Under the pieces are notes generated by a model. The model saw only the letters and a list, made by a program, of their open reading frames with translations. It was not told where the DNA came from and did not search any database. Source: Candidatus Cloacimonadota bacterium (GTDB lineage Bacteria; Cloacimonadota; Cloacimonadia; Cloacimonadales; Cloacimonadaceae). Taken from it: a DNA stretch of 40,361 bases. How positions within the stretch are numbered: the first letter of the stretch is position 1; the number at the start of each line of letters is the position of its first letter. A program made the position numbers and the translations under genes. The stretch is taken from the NCBI GenBank assembly GCA_028695495.1, contig JAQVIX010000014.1, positions 1 to 40,361 on the forward strand. The letters run 5' to 3'. This document shows positions 14,806 through 24,618 of this stretch, in pieces.

Positions 14806-17073
14806 ATGCATCTTAGCGAAAATGCCCTGGTTGTGCTGGAAAAGCGCTATTTCATGAAGGATGAAGCAGGCAATAGCATCGAGGATTGGGATGCCCTTAT
14901 TCATCGTGTAGCAGAGAACATTAGTGCTGGCGATGAAGCGGAATACCAGAAGTTCTACAGGCTTTTGGATAGCGGCTATTTCCTGCCCAATTCGCCTACC
15001 TTGATGAATGCCGGCGGGGATTTGCAGCAGCTTTCTGCCTGCTTTGTGCTCCCCATCGAAGATAGCATGGAAAGCATCTTTGAAAGCATCAAAAATGCCG
15101 CACTCATCCATAAAAGCGGTGGCGGTACCGGCTTCTCGTTCAGCCGTTTGCGTGAGGCAAATAGCCGCGTGCGCTCTACCAATGGCGTATCCAGCGGGCC
15201 CATCTCCTTTCTCAAGGTCTTCAATGCCGCTACCGACGCCGTAAAACAAGGCGGAACCCGCCGCGGCGCCAATATGGCGATATTGAACGTGGATCACCCT
15301 CAGATTCTGGATTTTATTACCAGTAAAAAGGACACTAATGAGCTTACCAATTTTAACCTGAGCGTGGGGCTTACCGAGCGCTTTATGCAAGCTGTGGCAG
15401 AAGATACGGATTATGACTTGATCTCGCCCTACAATCAGCAGGTAGTGGATAAACTCAATGCGCGCCAGGTCTTTGAACTGATCGTGGAGATGGCGCATCA
15501 TAGCGGCGAGCCTGGCATCATCTTTTTGGATAGGATCAATGACGCCAATCCCACTCCGCTTTTGGGCGATATTGAATCCACAAACCCCTGTGGCGAGCAG
15601 CCCCTTTTGCCAAATGAAGCTTGCAACTTAGGCTCCATCAATCTTGCCGCCATGGTGGATGATAATGCAGTAAATTGGCAGCTTCTGAACGAAGTGGTGC
15701 GCGATAGTATAGACTTTTTGGATGCGGTAATAGACCAATCCCGCTATCCCCTGCCGCAGATTGATGAGATGGCAAAAAGCAACCGCAAGATAGGTTTAGG
15801 CGTTATGGGCTGGGCAGATATGCTATACCAGCTAAAGATTCCTTACGCCAGTTTTGATGCGGTGGATTTAGCCGCTCAGGTAATGGAAACCATCGATTAC
15901 GAAGCCAAAAAGCGCAGTATGGAATTAGCCGAGATAAAAGGCAGTTTCCCGAACTTCAAAGGCAGTATATACGATACCGGCGAACTTAAGCGGGATACCA
16001 AACACTGCGATTGGGATGCCCTCATCAAGCAGATTCAGCAAAAAGGCATACGCAACGCCACCGTTACCACCATTGCCCCCACTGGCACCATATCCATGAT
16101 AGCCGATACCTCCAGTGGGATAGAACCGCAATTCTCACTGGTGTATGTAAAAAACGTAATGGATGGCGAGAAATTGCTTTACGTAAATAAATGGTTTGAA
16201 GCAGCGCTGGAAGAATGGGGAATGCTTACCCACGAGCTTTTGGAAGAGCTAAGCAACAATGGCAGCATCAGCCACTTTACCGAGATGCCGGAAGAGCTTG
16301 TGGCGGTGTATCAGACAGCGCATGACATCAGCCCCGAATGGCATATCCGCATGCAGGCGGCTTTCCAGAAATATACGGATAATGCGGTGAGCAAAACGAT
16401 TAACTTCCAAAACAGCGCCAGCGTTGAAGACATCTATATGGCGTATGAACTTGCCTATCAGCTTGGCTGCAAAGGTTTAACGGTATATCGTGATGGCAGC
16501 CGCCAAAATCAGGTGCTCTCAGTGGGTAAAAGCACGGAAACTGCTTCCGAAGCCAGCCCCGCAAAGAAGGTAGCACCGCGGCAGAGACCAGAGGTTACTG
16601 CCGGCACCACCCAACGCCTGGAAACCGGTTGCGGACACATGTATGTAACGATAAATACCGATAACATTGGCGCTTGCGAAGTATTTGTAACCATGGGTAA
16701 AGTAGGCGGTTGTGCCTCTGCGCAGTTGGAAGCTATTGCCCGGCTTTCCTCTTTGGCAATGCGCTCCCGCATCAAGATAGAATCCATTATCCGCCAACTC
16801 AAAGGCATCCGCTGCCAATCCCCCATGTGGCACAAAGGCAAGATGATTACCTCTTGTGGCGATGCCGTGGGTCAGGCTTTGGAGCAATTCCTCAGCATGC
16901 AGAGCGGACAGGAGATTAAGAGCCTGAAAATACAGGCAGCAGCGCCGGAAGATAACCCAGAACCCGAAAGCGGCAACCGCAGCTTTATCGCCCTCTGTCC
17001 AGATTGCGGCAGCAGCATCGAACACCTTGAAGGTTGCCTCAAATGCCCCGCTTGCGGCTGGTCTAAATGCTAA
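14806..17073 (+). CDS. nrdJ: Adenosylcobalamin-dependent (class II) ribonucleoside-diphosphate reductase
   Basis: A 755-residue class II ribonucleotide reductase that makes deoxynucleotides without oxygen. It has a short N-terminal region followed by PNSPTLMNAG, the redox Cys in LSACFVLP (about residue 79), and KSGGGTGFSFSRLR. The active-site loop NPCGEQPLLPNEACNLGSINL begins near residue 260 and carries Asn, Cys and Glu plus the second redox Cys. The C-terminal part has a TSCPD domain and a zinc-ribbon (CPDCGSS...CLKCPACGWSKC), where the last cysteines probably relay electrons. The ATG at 14806 is chosen because AAGGG precedes it and the family starts there. No cobalamin riboswitch or NrdR box is evident in the 10-base gap from kce. 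Confidence 0.95.
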   Translation: MHLSENALVVLEKRYFMKDEAGNSIEDWDALIHRVAENISAGDEAEYQKFYRLLDSGYFLPNSPTLMNAGGDLQQLSACFVLPIEDSMESIFESIKNAALIHKSGGGTGFSFSRLREANSRVRSTNGVSSGPISFLKVFNAATDAVKQGGTRRGANMAILNVDHPQILDFITSKKDTNELTNFNLSVGLTERFMQAVAEDTDYDLISPYNQQVVDKLNARQVFELIVEMAHHSGEPGIIFLDRINDANPTPLLGDIESTNPCGEQPLLPNEACNLGSINLAAMVDDNAVNWQLLNEVVRDSIDFLDAVIDQSRYPLPQIDEMAKSNRKIGLGVMGWADMLYQLKIPYASFDAVDLAAQVMETIDYEAKKRSMELAEIKGSFPNFKGSIYDTGELKRDTKHCDWDALIKQIQQKGIRNATVTTIAPTGTISMIADTSSGIEPQFSLVYVKNVMDGEKLLYVNKWFEAALEEWGMLTHELLEELSNNGSISHFTEMPEELVAVYQTAHDISPEWHIRMQAAFQKYTDNAVSKTINFQNSASVEDIYMAYELAYQLGCKGLTVYRDGSRQNQVLSVGKSTETASEASPAKKVAPRQRPEVTAGTTQRLETGCGHMYVTINTDNIGACEVFVTMGKVGGCASAQLEAIARLSSLAMRSRIKIESIIRQLKGIRCQSPMWHKGKMITSCGDAVGQALEQFLSMQSGQEIKSLKIQAAAPEDNPEPESGNRSFIALCPDCGSSIEHLEGCLKCPACGWSKC

Positions 17074-17079
17074 AGGAAT

Positions 17080-17880
17080 ATGAACAATATGCGTTGTAAT
17101 AAATGTAATGCCCCGCTTGCCGTGCACGATATCTGGTGCATGGCATGCGGAACTCAAAGCCCGGTGGTAAAGAACGAGCTTTCAGCACTCGCCAGTTTGC
17201 AACAAAGCTACCGGACGCTAAAAGGTAAATGGACAGAATATGTGCCCGCTGCCAGTATCGCTATCATCCTGGGCGTAGTGCCCATTGTGGCGATATTCTT
17301 CATCCTGCACTTTGTTTTAAGCCTTGAAAGCAGTAATGATATCACCCATTTGCTAAACCTGATTGTAAAGAATATAGTGTATGCTATCTTTTTGCCAATG
17401 CTTTTACTGCCATTTAGCAAGATAAGCACAAACAAAGACTACGCGCTAAAGCTGGATGGATTTGCTGCCTATTTCAAGCCTTATGGCAGATACCTTCTGT
17501 TTACTTTGATCAATGCCTTCTTTCTGGTGCTCTTTAACGTGGTGTGTTTTGGCTTGCCCGGCTTTGCCAGCGATCCCATCCTGCGTTTGGTATGGTTGGT
17601 GCTTATCAACTATTGGCTGGCGATAATCCTACCTGCTGTGGTGATTATGGAATACAAACAAGTATCCCCGCTTAAGGCCATCGGGCTTAGCTATCGGCAT
17701 TTGGGCGATCTGCGCTGGAATATCTATCTTTTGGCACTCGTTTTGACGGTATTAAACCTTGTTGCGTTTACTCTTGCCATCTTCCCGCTGCTTTTCAGCC
17801 TGCCGCTTAGCTATTTTGCCATTCGCGATTATACCCACAAACTGATTGAATACGAACTTCTGGATTACAGGATTAAATAA
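17080..17880 (+). CDS. Zinc-ribbon integral membrane protein of unknown function
   Basis: The N-terminus carries a CxxC...CxxC zinc ribbon (CNKC and CMAC; Cys6, 9, 20 and 23 from ATG 17080). About five or six membrane segments follow (roughly 56-80, 90-110, 140-160, 170-190 and 218-250). The segment VSPLKAIGLSYRHLGDLRWN resembles cytoplasmic loops of DUF4013-type membrane proteins. AAAGGA upstream sits better before ATG 17089 (protein starting MRCNKC), which is the more likely start. The gene is tightly linked to nrdJ (6-base gap) and to apbE (TAATG overlap). Function not recognised. Confidence 0.75.
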   Translation: MNNMRCNKCNAPLAVHDIWCMACGTQSPVVKNELSALASLQQSYRTLKGKWTEYVPAASIAIILGVVPIVAIFFILHFVLSLESSNDITHLLNLIVKNIVYAIFLPMLLLPFSKISTNKDYALKLDGFAAYFKPYGRYLLFTLINAFFLVLFNVVCFGLPGFASDPILRLVWLVLINYWLAIILPAVVIMEYKQVSPLKAIGLSYRHLGDLRWNIYLLALVLTVLNLVAFTLAIFPLLFSLPLSYFAIRDYTHKLIEYELLDYRIK

Positions 17881-18881
17881 TGAGCAAAAAAGAGATTGTC
17901 TCTTTAATCATTCTGGTGCTGGTAATAGGCTATGGCGCATACAAATACATCACCAGAGAATATAGCGATACCCAAAGCCGTTACCTCTTGGACGCCATTG
18001 TAGAGATTTCCGGCTCCTCAGCAAATAAGAACCTCAGCGCCCGTATTGCCAATATCTTTGAATTGATTGCCGAATTTGAAAAGAACTACAACGAGTTCGC
18101 TGAAGATAGCTACATCTCAAGAATCAACAATTCAGATGAAGAAGAGTTTGATATGCAGCCCGAACTCTATGACATGCTGGTAATTGCAGATTCGCTTTAT
18201 AAACTTACTGATGGCGCTTTTGATATTACCATCAAGCCTGTATGGGAGCTCTGGGATTTCCAAAGCGAGAATCCAGAATTGCCAGACGCCAAGCTCATCC
18301 AGGAAAAGCTGCAATTTGTAGGCTTTGATAAGCTGAAATATGATCAGGAAAAGCTCTACAAACCCAAAGGAATGCAGCTAAGCCTGGGCGCCATTGCCAA
18401 AGGCTATATCTTTGAAAAAGCGCAGAAACAGATGCAGGATAAGGGTTTTACCCGCGGCTATGTGGATTCCCGCAGCTCGATCACCCTCTTTGGCGACAAA
18501 GTTCCGCCCATCATCTACATTACCCATCCCCGCAAGCCAGACGCCACTATCGCCCATTTCCGTTTGCAAAACTTAGCAGTAAGCACCAGCGGCGATTATC
18601 AGCAATATTTCGAGCTGGAAGGCAAGCGCTATCACCATATTATCAATGCCCATACTGGTTACCCGGTGGAAGCGGTATATTCTGTTACCTTTATCTGCGA
18701 TTCCCCCGCCTGGGCAGATGGGCTTTCCACTGCTCTATTCCTGATGCCGCCGGAGCAAGCCATGGACTACGTAGCAGCAGATCCCAATATAAACTGCGTA
18801 ATCTACTATGAAGCGGAAGGCGAGATCAAATCCCTCAAATCCGCCGGCATGCAAGCACTTGAGCTAAAAGAAGAACTATGA
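17880..18881 (+). CDS. apbE: FAD:protein FMN transferase
   Basis: A 333-residue ApbE protein with an N-terminal membrane anchor (about 6-22), likely exported. It transfers FMN from FAD to a Thr in target proteins such as Rnf, NQR or Fe-reductase subunits. Visible family motifs: SLGAIAKGYIFEKA, STSGDYQQYFELEGKRYHHIINAHTGYP and WADGLSTALFLM (metal-binding Asp and Thr). The usual HIIDPRTG is HIINAHTG here, a change that may weaken or alter binding. No flavinylation target is adjacent. The start overlaps the previous stop (TAATG), and the end overlaps folE2 (ATGA). Confidence 0.9.
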   Translation: MSKKEIVSLIILVLVIGYGAYKYITREYSDTQSRYLLDAIVEISGSSANKNLSARIANIFELIAEFEKNYNEFAEDSYISRINNSDEEEFDMQPELYDMLVIADSLYKLTDGAFDITIKPVWELWDFQSENPELPDAKLIQEKLQFVGFDKLKYDQEKLYKPKGMQLSLGAIAKGYIFEKAQKQMQDKGFTRGYVDSRSSITLFGDKVPPIIYITHPRKPDATIAHFRLQNLAVSTSGDYQQYFELEGKRYHHIINAHTGYPVEAVYSVTFICDSPAWADGLSTALFLMPPEQAMDYVAADPNINCVIYYEAEGEIKSLKSAGMQALELKEEL

Positions 18882-19654
18882 GTATCCCAGATTTACAAAG
18901 CGAAAAAGATAGCCGCAATATCGCCATCGACAAAGTGGGCGTAAAAGGTTTGCACTACCCCATTTTGGTAGAAGACCGCATCCAGGGTACACAGCACAGT
19001 GTGGGCGAGCTTGATATCTATGTAGAGCTTCCGCATCACCTGCGCGGCACCCACATGAGCCGCTTTATCGAGATTTTGCACCATTACCATACCGAGGCAT
19101 TGATCGGCAGTTTGGAGGATTTCCTCAAAGAACTAAAGCAATCTCTCAAAGCCGAAGCAGCTTATATCGATATCAATTTCCCATACTTTATCAAAAAGCA
19201 AGCGCCAGTTTCCGGTATTGAATCCATCATGGCTTACGATGCCAGTTTTTCCGCCTCTCTCAAAGAAGACTACGAATTGCAAATAGGCGTAAAAGTGCCC
19301 GTTACCACGCTTTGCCCCTGTTCCAAAGAGATCTCGGAATATGGCGCACACAACCAGCGCAGTTTTATCTTCATCCGGATAAGCTACGAAGGCTTTGTAT
19401 GGCTGGAAGAGCTTATCGATATTGCCGAAAGCGTTGCCTCTTGCGAGGTCTATTCTCTGCTCAAACGCGTTGATGAAAAATACGTAACCGAAAAGGCATA
19501 TAACAACCCCAAATTCGTGGAAGATATCGTTCGCGAAATCACCCTTATCCTGGAAGCGGATAATCGCATCAAGAGCTTCTATGTGGAATCCGAAAACGCT
19601 GAATCCATTCATTTGCATAATGCTTATGCCATGATCTCGCGCCCCCATAGATGA
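18878..19654 (+). CDS. folE2: GTP cyclohydrolase IB
   Basis: This 258-residue FolE2 opens GTP to 7,8-dihydroneopterin triphosphate, the first step of folate synthesis. The diagnostic block is PVTTLCPCSKEISEYGAHNQR with the metal-binding Cys146. The N-terminal VGVKGLHYPI and the Glu-containing SENAESIHLHNA near the C-terminus are also typical. The type IB enzyme is metal-flexible, which suits metal-limited or anaerobic cells. folP, later in the same pathway, is at 27566 on the other strand. It overlaps apbE and the M16 peptidase gene by 4 bases each. Confidence 0.95.
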   Translation: MSIPDLQSEKDSRNIAIDKVGVKGLHYPILVEDRIQGTQHSVGELDIYVELPHHLRGTHMSRFIEILHHYHTEALIGSLEDFLKELKQSLKAEAAYIDINFPYFIKKQAPVSGIESIMAYDASFSASLKEDYELQIGVKVPVTTLCPCSKEISEYGAHNQRSFIFIRISYEGFVWLEELIDIAESVASCEVYSLLKRVDEKYVTEKAYNNPKFVEDIVREITLILEADNRIKSFYVESENAESIHLHNAYAMISRPHR

Positions 19655-22248
19655 ACTATTCCCAGATTAGCCAGATCCGGGTGGATGAAAAACGCTTGCC
19701 CAATGGCATGCAGATTTACGGCCATCGGGATTCTGCCAACCCCATCATCTGCCTACAGCTTTATATCCAAAGCGGTTCCGCGATAGAAGCGGCAGCCGAA
19801 TATGGCTATGCTCACTATCTGGAGCATTTGGTTTTTAAAGCCACCCAGGAATATCCGGATAACCAGATTAGCGAGATTGCCGGCAGTTTGGGGCTTGCGC
19901 TAAATGCCTTTACGGATTTTGATACCAGCTGCTTCTATATAATGCTGCCCAAAGAAAGGCTAAGAGAAGCGCTTAAAATACTCTCGCAAATGGCGATCCA
20001 CGCATCTTTTAGCGAAGAAGACGTGGAAACCGAACGGGACATCATCATCGAGGAAATCTATCAGTACAAAAGCGATCCGGAAATGAACTTTATTGAAGCG
20101 ATTCAGGAGAGCTATTTCCCGAAAAGCCCTCTCTCACACCCCGTTTTGGGCAATGAAAAAAGCCTGAAACAGGCAACTCATAATAAACTAAAAGCTTTCT
20201 ACAAAAAGCATTACAGACCGGATAATGCCTTTATAATAGCTTCCGGAGATTTTGAGCCAAAAGAACTGCAAGAGCTACTTGAGCAATACTTTGGCAAATG
20301 GCAGCCCCGGCGGATAGCTGCTGAAACAAAGCAATTACATACATATCCAAATAGCTTTAGAATAAACAAATACGAAAAGAATGGCTCGAAACTAATTGCT
20401 ATTGCCCTGCCAGAATTGAACGAACTACATCCGGATAGCGAAGCCCTGCATGCAGCGATCCGCTATTTGGCGATAGGTAAAGCTTCGCTCTTGCACAAGG
20501 AGCTGGTGGAAGAGCGCAAACTCTGTTCTTTTGTAAAGGTAAGTTCCATTAGCGGACAGCTTTCTGGCATCAGCGTAATTCTCATGGCGCCCACCCAGGC
20601 GCGGTATGGCGCCAAGATATTGGATATCTTTTTCAAGCATTATCAGACGCTTCTAAATAGTGGCGTGCCTTCCTCTGCCCTAAAATTGGTAAAAAAGGAC
20701 ATGATCCACAGTTGGCTATATAGCTTTGATGGTGTGGAACACAAAGCCAATCTGATTGCTGTGGAAGTATTTAATAAAGACCTTAGCCGCATTTACCGCT
20801 ACAAAGATATTGTAGAACAAACGGATAACAGCGCCATCATAAATGCCCTCAGAAAGCATTGGAACCAAAAGTATTTGGCATTGTATTACCAAGGCTTAAA
20901 CGGCCTAAATTACCAAGCTCCAGAGCTGGCGATAGAGGGCAGCCTTCCCTCTCCCCTACCTGAGACCGAAAGCGATCTCCCATACCCCAGCCCTCACAGC
21001 CCTGCAATAGCGGATAATAACTGCAAACAGGAATACTATCTCTTCCGCTTGCCCGGCGGGATGAAGGTAATCTACAATCACATCCCGCGTCGCCCAATCA
21101 GCGGATTTGCGCTGGCGAGTTCGCTCTCGCAATTAAACGAAAAGATCGCCGGGCAAAACTACTTTACATCTTCCCTTTTGCTGTATGGCACCGAAAGGCA
21201 CAGCCATCAGGTATTGATGGAGATTTCGCGCAGCAAAGGCTTCAATATTCGCGTGCAACACCATTTGGATAGTACCATCTTTCGCGGTAAATGCCAAAAT
21301 GCCGATCTCCCTGAAGCCTTGGGCATTTTGCAGGAAATCCTTACTCAGCCTGTGTTTAACGCCAAATATTTCCGCATGCTCAAAAGCGCCAGTTTGGATA
21401 GCATCCAGCGCGAAAAAGAACACCCTGCCTCTTATGCCTATTACCGTTGGTTTGACCTGCTCTTTGGCAAACGCAATAACCTGATTAGAGCCACCGGCTA
21501 TCCGGATGAAATCAAGCAACTAAGCTTGGAGTGTTGCGTCCAATGGCATTCTCTGTGGCATTTAGGGCGAGATTTTTCCTTAAGCATCGTGGGTTCTTAT
21601 GACCCGTTGCAGATTAAGGAGCTTTGCGAAGCTCTTTTTTCCTGTAATGAAACCCAGATACCCGCCCCTTCAGAAACGCTCTCTTTCGCAGCGCAAACGC
21701 TGAAGTATCAGCGCCAATACAAGCATAAAGAGCAAAGCATTATCCATATTGGCGGCTTTGCCAGCCCTGCCGAAAATAGACAGGAAAATACCTCCTTCCA
21801 CATCTTAGCTCAGGTTTTGGGCGGCGATCTCAGCTCCCGTTTTTACAGCATTCTGCGCGAGAAATACGGTTTTGCCTATCAAACCGGCTTCGATTTCTCA
21901 TCCATCGATAAACTCGGCTTTTGGTATGCTTACGCCTTTTGTGATCCGGCAGATTACCAAGCTTGCCTAAAGTGCAGCCAAGCCATCTTGCAAGATGTAT
22001 ATACAGATGGCATTAGCGCCACAGAGCTGAGCAATGCGCAGAATTATCTGATTGCTCTTAACCGCTTTGATTCCGAGAGCACTTCCTTCCGCGCGGCATC
22101 GATAGCGAGCCTTTTGGCGCTGGGCTATGAGCTTGATTATTACCTTTCCCGCGAAGCGCGAATCCGTCAAATCCGCCTTGATGACCTTCAAGAGATAGCC
22201 CATAAATACCTGGGCAAAGATAATCAATATACTCATATAATGGTATAA
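19651..22248 (+). CDS. M16-family zinc metallopeptidase (two-domain)
   Basis: An 865-residue inverzincin-type peptidase with two M16 units. The zinc site HYLEH is at 55-59 (His55 and His59, Glu58 as base), and the third ligand is Glu135, exactly 76 residues after the second His (ERDIIIEEI). The second unit (from about 450) keeps the fold-type segments GFAYQTGFDFSS and GGFASPAENRQ but lacks HxxEH, as normal for the inactive half. No signal peptide is seen, so it probably acts in the cytoplasm or needs another route. The substrate is unknown; in general the family degrades peptides. It overlaps folE2 by 4 bases. Confidence 0.92.
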   Translation: MNYSQISQIRVDEKRLPNGMQIYGHRDSANPIICLQLYIQSGSAIEAAAEYGYAHYLEHLVFKATQEYPDNQISEIAGSLGLALNAFTDFDTSCFYIMLPKERLREALKILSQMAIHASFSEEDVETERDIIIEEIYQYKSDPEMNFIEAIQESYFPKSPLSHPVLGNEKSLKQATHNKLKAFYKKHYRPDNAFIIASGDFEPKELQELLEQYFGKWQPRRIAAETKQLHTYPNSFRINKYEKNGSKLIAIALPELNELHPDSEALHAAIRYLAIGKASLLHKELVEERKLCSFVKVSSISGQLSGISVILMAPTQARYGAKILDIFFKHYQTLLNSGVPSSALKLVKKDMIHSWLYSFDGVEHKANLIAVEVFNKDLSRIYRYKDIVEQTDNSAIINALRKHWNQKYLALYYQGLNGLNYQAPELAIEGSLPSPLPETESDLPYPSPHSPAIADNNCKQEYYLFRLPGGMKVIYNHIPRRPISGFALASSLSQLNEKIAGQNYFTSSLLLYGTERHSHQVLMEISRSKGFNIRVQHHLDSTIFRGKCQNADLPEALGILQEILTQPVFNAKYFRMLKSASLDSIQREKEHPASYAYYRWFDLLFGKRNNLIRATGYPDEIKQLSLECCVQWHSLWHLGRDFSLSIVGSYDPLQIKELCEALFSCNETQIPAPSETLSFAAQTLKYQRQYKHKEQSIIHIGGFASPAENRQENTSFHILAQVLGGDLSSRFYSILREKYGFAYQTGFDFSSIDKLGFWYAYAFCDPADYQACLKCSQAILQDVYTDGISATELSNAQNYLIALNRFDSESTSFRAASIASLLALGYELDYYLSREARIRQIRLDDLQEIAHKYLGKDNQYTHIMV

Positions 22249-22251
22249 GTT

Positions 22252-23010
22252 ATGTATTCACTCGGCATAGATATCGGTTCCCGCAATACCAAAATAGTTA
22301 TCTGGGATACCCAAAACAAGGAAATCGCCCTTGAAGGCTATAGAAGCACCGAGGTAAAGGTGATTCAAGCGGTGGAAAAGCTCCTGGAAGCAGCCGCACA
22401 AAGCCTTGACCTCAGCCGTATTAGCCGCTCCTGCGCCACCGGCTATGGCAGAAAGCTATACCGCGCTGCGGATAAGGTGTTAAGCGAAATCACCTGCCAC
22501 GCAGCAGGCTGCCATCAGCTTTTTCCGGATTGCCGTACTATTGTAGATATTGGCGGGCAGGATTCCAAGATCATCGTTTTGGAAGCTGGCGGTGCCGTGA
22601 AGGATTTTGTAATGAACGACAAATGTGCGGCGGGTACCGGACGCTTTTTGGAGATGACTGCGCTGAAACTGGATTGCGAATTGGAAGAGCTTTCCCTGCT
22701 TGCTGCAAACGCAACACAGAAGCTAAACCTAAACTCTACCTGCGTGGTTTTTGCCGAATCCGAAATCATTGGTCTTTTGGCAGAAGCTAATCCGGCGGAA
22801 GACATTGCCAAAGCGGTATTTGAAAGCATCGCCAAACGCATCTATGCCCAGATGGCAGGTTTGGAGATAATGCCTCCAGCCGTCTTTACCGGCGGAGTAG
22901 CCAAAAGCCCCGAACTTAAGAAATACCTCGCACAGCTAATGCAAATAGAATTGGCAGTACCCTTTGAACCAGAGATTACCGGTGCCCTGGGAGCGGCGAT
23001 CCTGGCATGA
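22252..23010 (+). CDS. BadF/BadG/HgdC-type ATPase, 2-hydroxyacyl-CoA dehydratase activator
   Basis: A 252-residue ASKHA ATPase of the activator type. It shows phosphate-1 LGIDIGSRNTK, phosphate-2 VDIGGQDSKII and adenosine motif FTGGVAKSPEL. The two cysteines that hold the interdomain [4Fe-4S] cluster are Cys125 (NDKCAAGTGRFLE) and Cys164 (TCVVFAESE). Such archerases drive ATP-dependent electron injection into 2-hydroxyacyl-CoA or benzoyl-CoA-type enzymes. No dehydratase alpha or beta subunit is adjacent, so the partner must be elsewhere. It is followed by the PHP gene with an ATGA overlap. Confidence 0.9.
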   Translation: MYSLGIDIGSRNTKIVIWDTQNKEIALEGYRSTEVKVIQAVEKLLEAAAQSLDLSRISRSCATGYGRKLYRAADKVLSEITCHAAGCHQLFPDCRTIVDIGGQDSKIIVLEAGGAVKDFVMNDKCAAGTGRFLEMTALKLDCELEELSLLAANATQKLNLNSTCVVFAESEIIGLLAEANPAEDIAKAVFESIAKRIYAQMAGLEIMPPAVFTGGVAKSPELKKYLAQLMQIELAVPFEPEITGALGAAILA

Positions 23011-23726
23011 TAAAGCACGATTTTCACATCCATACCGAGTTTAGCTACGATAGCCGCATCAAAGGCAAAGAATTGCTACAGCGCGCTATTGAATTGGGTT
23101 ATCAGGAGATAGCCATTACCGAACACCTGGATTTATTGCCGCAGGAAGTAAAGCTCTATGGATTGCCCTCTTTGCGCAAATATAACGCTTATATCGATGC
23201 CTTGCGCCTGGAATTTCAGGAGATTACACTGCACAAAGGCATTGAATTAGGTGATTATCACCACGTAAAAGAATATGCCGATACCATCATCCAAGGCTAT
23301 GATCTCTACCCAATATTAGGCTCGGTGCATTTTTTAAGCGACCAGATAAACGTAGCCATACCCATGCCCTGCGAGCTAAATCCGGCACAAGTAAGGGATT
23401 ATTACGAGCAGAATCTGGAGCTGGTAAGCACTTGCAATATAGACGTTCTGGCACATTTGGGGGTTTTTAAACGCTATTACAATACCCCGCCGGATGAACG
23501 GGAACATGAGTCCCTCATCCGCGAGATTTTTCGGGTTATGATACAAAAGGGGATTGCCCTGGAAATCAATTTCAGTTCGTTATATAAACCCTATCAGCGC
23601 TGTTTGCCAGAACCTTATTATCTGGAGCTTTTTCAAAAAATGGGCGGCACAAAGATTGTTTACGGCAGTGATGCGCATAGAATTGAAAACTTTGGGATTA
23701 CTCTGCAAAAATGGCACATACAATAA
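23007..23726 (+). CDS. PHP-domain phosphoesterase (histidinol-phosphatase family)
   Basis: A 239-residue PHP protein with the metal motifs DFHIHTEFSYDS (N-terminal), AITEHLD, GIELGDY, LGSVHFL, DVLAHLG and C-terminal YGSDAHR. The arrangement and length fit HisK-type histidinol phosphatases, but no other histidine gene is nearby, so a different phosphate ester is possible. It is the last gene of the long plus-strand run. A hairpin (ACCAATTT/AAATTGGT, 23726-23751) follows at the stop codon but lacks a T run. Confidence 0.85.
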   Translation: MIKHDFHIHTEFSYDSRIKGKELLQRAIELGYQEIAITEHLDLLPQEVKLYGLPSLRKYNAYIDALRLEFQEITLHKGIELGDYHHVKEYADTIIQGYDLYPILGSVHFLSDQINVAIPMPCELNPAQVRDYYEQNLELVSTCNIDVLAHLGVFKRYYNTPPDEREHESLIREIFRVMIQKGIALEINFSSLYKPYQRCLPEPYYLELFQKMGGTKIVYGSDAHRIENFGITLQKWHIQ

Positions 23727-23819
23727 CCAATTTATGCTTCCACAAATTGGTGGCAAAGAATTGATAAAAAAAGGCTCACTTTCAAATAAAGTGGGTAATC
23801 CATTTACCATCCTGAAATG

Positions 23820-24006
23820 CCGAGGCTGTCCAGTAATACACAAACAATACAACAACAAGAAGTGTCCACACCTGAAATGTGGGGGTTCAATGCCTTGAAC
23901 CCGCCGATATCTACACGCAACAGCTAATCATTACAGACTCAGTATCAATTTATTACGGTGTGCGCTGCGCGCACGCTTTGTTAAAAGCGGGCATTGGCGC
24001 CCCTGA
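23820..24006 (-). repeat. MITE-like element, copy 2 (reverse orientation, one end lost)
   Basis: In reverse complement this matches the right three quarters of the 2086-2346 element. The terminal repeat CCGAGGCTGTCCAGTAAT at 23820-23837 is intact, followed by the GGTTCAA/TTGAACC hairpin and the GTGCGC-GCA-GCGCAC stem. The match ends near GGCGCC at about 24006, so the left end is missing. It lies between the convergent ends of the PHP gene and the GyrI-like gene; the rest of the gap (23727-23819) holds two weak hairpins and no gene. Confidence 0.75.
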
Positions 24007-24024
24007 GGACTGCACTATGAAAAG

Positions 24025-24585
24025 CTATTTATACTTGAATACCGGAACCCATATTTCGATAATGGAATCGGGGTTATCTGGAGCATAATCCTTGCCATAT
24101 ACTTCAAACATCTCATAACCAGTAGGCTTCATACCAGAGCTAAAAATCCATTTACCAAAAATATAGCCATAAGTTTCGCCCAAAGTTTGAGCTAAACCCT
24201 TGTGTTCAAAGATAGCAAAATTGCCGCCAGGAGTTTCGCGCAAAATCATACCCTTGGGAATCTGCGTGGCGTCTGATACTGCCATGCCCACAAGATAATT
24301 AGAGCCTTCCATGGTTTTGGCATCAAAATCTTTGCCAGGAAAGGATAAGCCATAGATATCATCGCTTACCCGATTTTCAATCTCACTCATTCTTGCCACA
24401 AAATCTGTAAAAAGCTGAGCATAGTTTTCGCTATCGCTGCTGCTCATAATATCCAAGCCCATAATTTTGAAAGGCTTACGCTCTTCATACCTAACTTTGA
24501 TACCGCTTTCTGCATTACCATACAAGCTTGTGCTAAGATAAAGCATTAAAAAAGCTAAGGCTAAGAGAAATAGTTGATTCTTCAT
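24025..24585 (-). CDS. Exported protein with GyrI-like (effector-binding) domain
   Basis: A 186-residue protein with an N-terminal signal peptide (about 1-23). The mature part follows the AraC effector-binding/GyrI-like fold, most visibly GYIFGKWIFSSGMKPTGYEM followed by FEVYGKDY and a final IIEIWVPVF. Such domains bind small hydrophobic ligands. An exported version with no DNA-binding domain cannot be a transcription factor; ligand scavenging or sensing is a guess. GAGG precedes the ATG by 7 bases. The gene is monocistronic and flanked by a decayed element copy on one side and an IS relic on the other. Confidence 0.75.
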   Translation of the reverse strand: MKNQLFLLALAFLMLYLSTSLYGNAESGIKVRYEERKPFKIMGLDIMSSSDSENYAQLFTDFVARMSEIENRVSDDIYGLSFPGKDFDAKTMEGSNYLVGMAVSDATQIPKGMILRETPGGNFAIFEHKGLAQTLGETYGYIFGKWIFSSGMKPTGYEMFEVYGKDYAPDNPDSIIEIWVPVFKYK

Positions 24586-24618
24586 GTTGGTATCCTCATA
24601 TTATTAATATCAGACACC

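Noticed and set aside
23726-23751. Hairpin at the end of the PHP gene as a terminator
   Set aside because: The 8-bp AT-rich stem has no T run after it on the coding strand.
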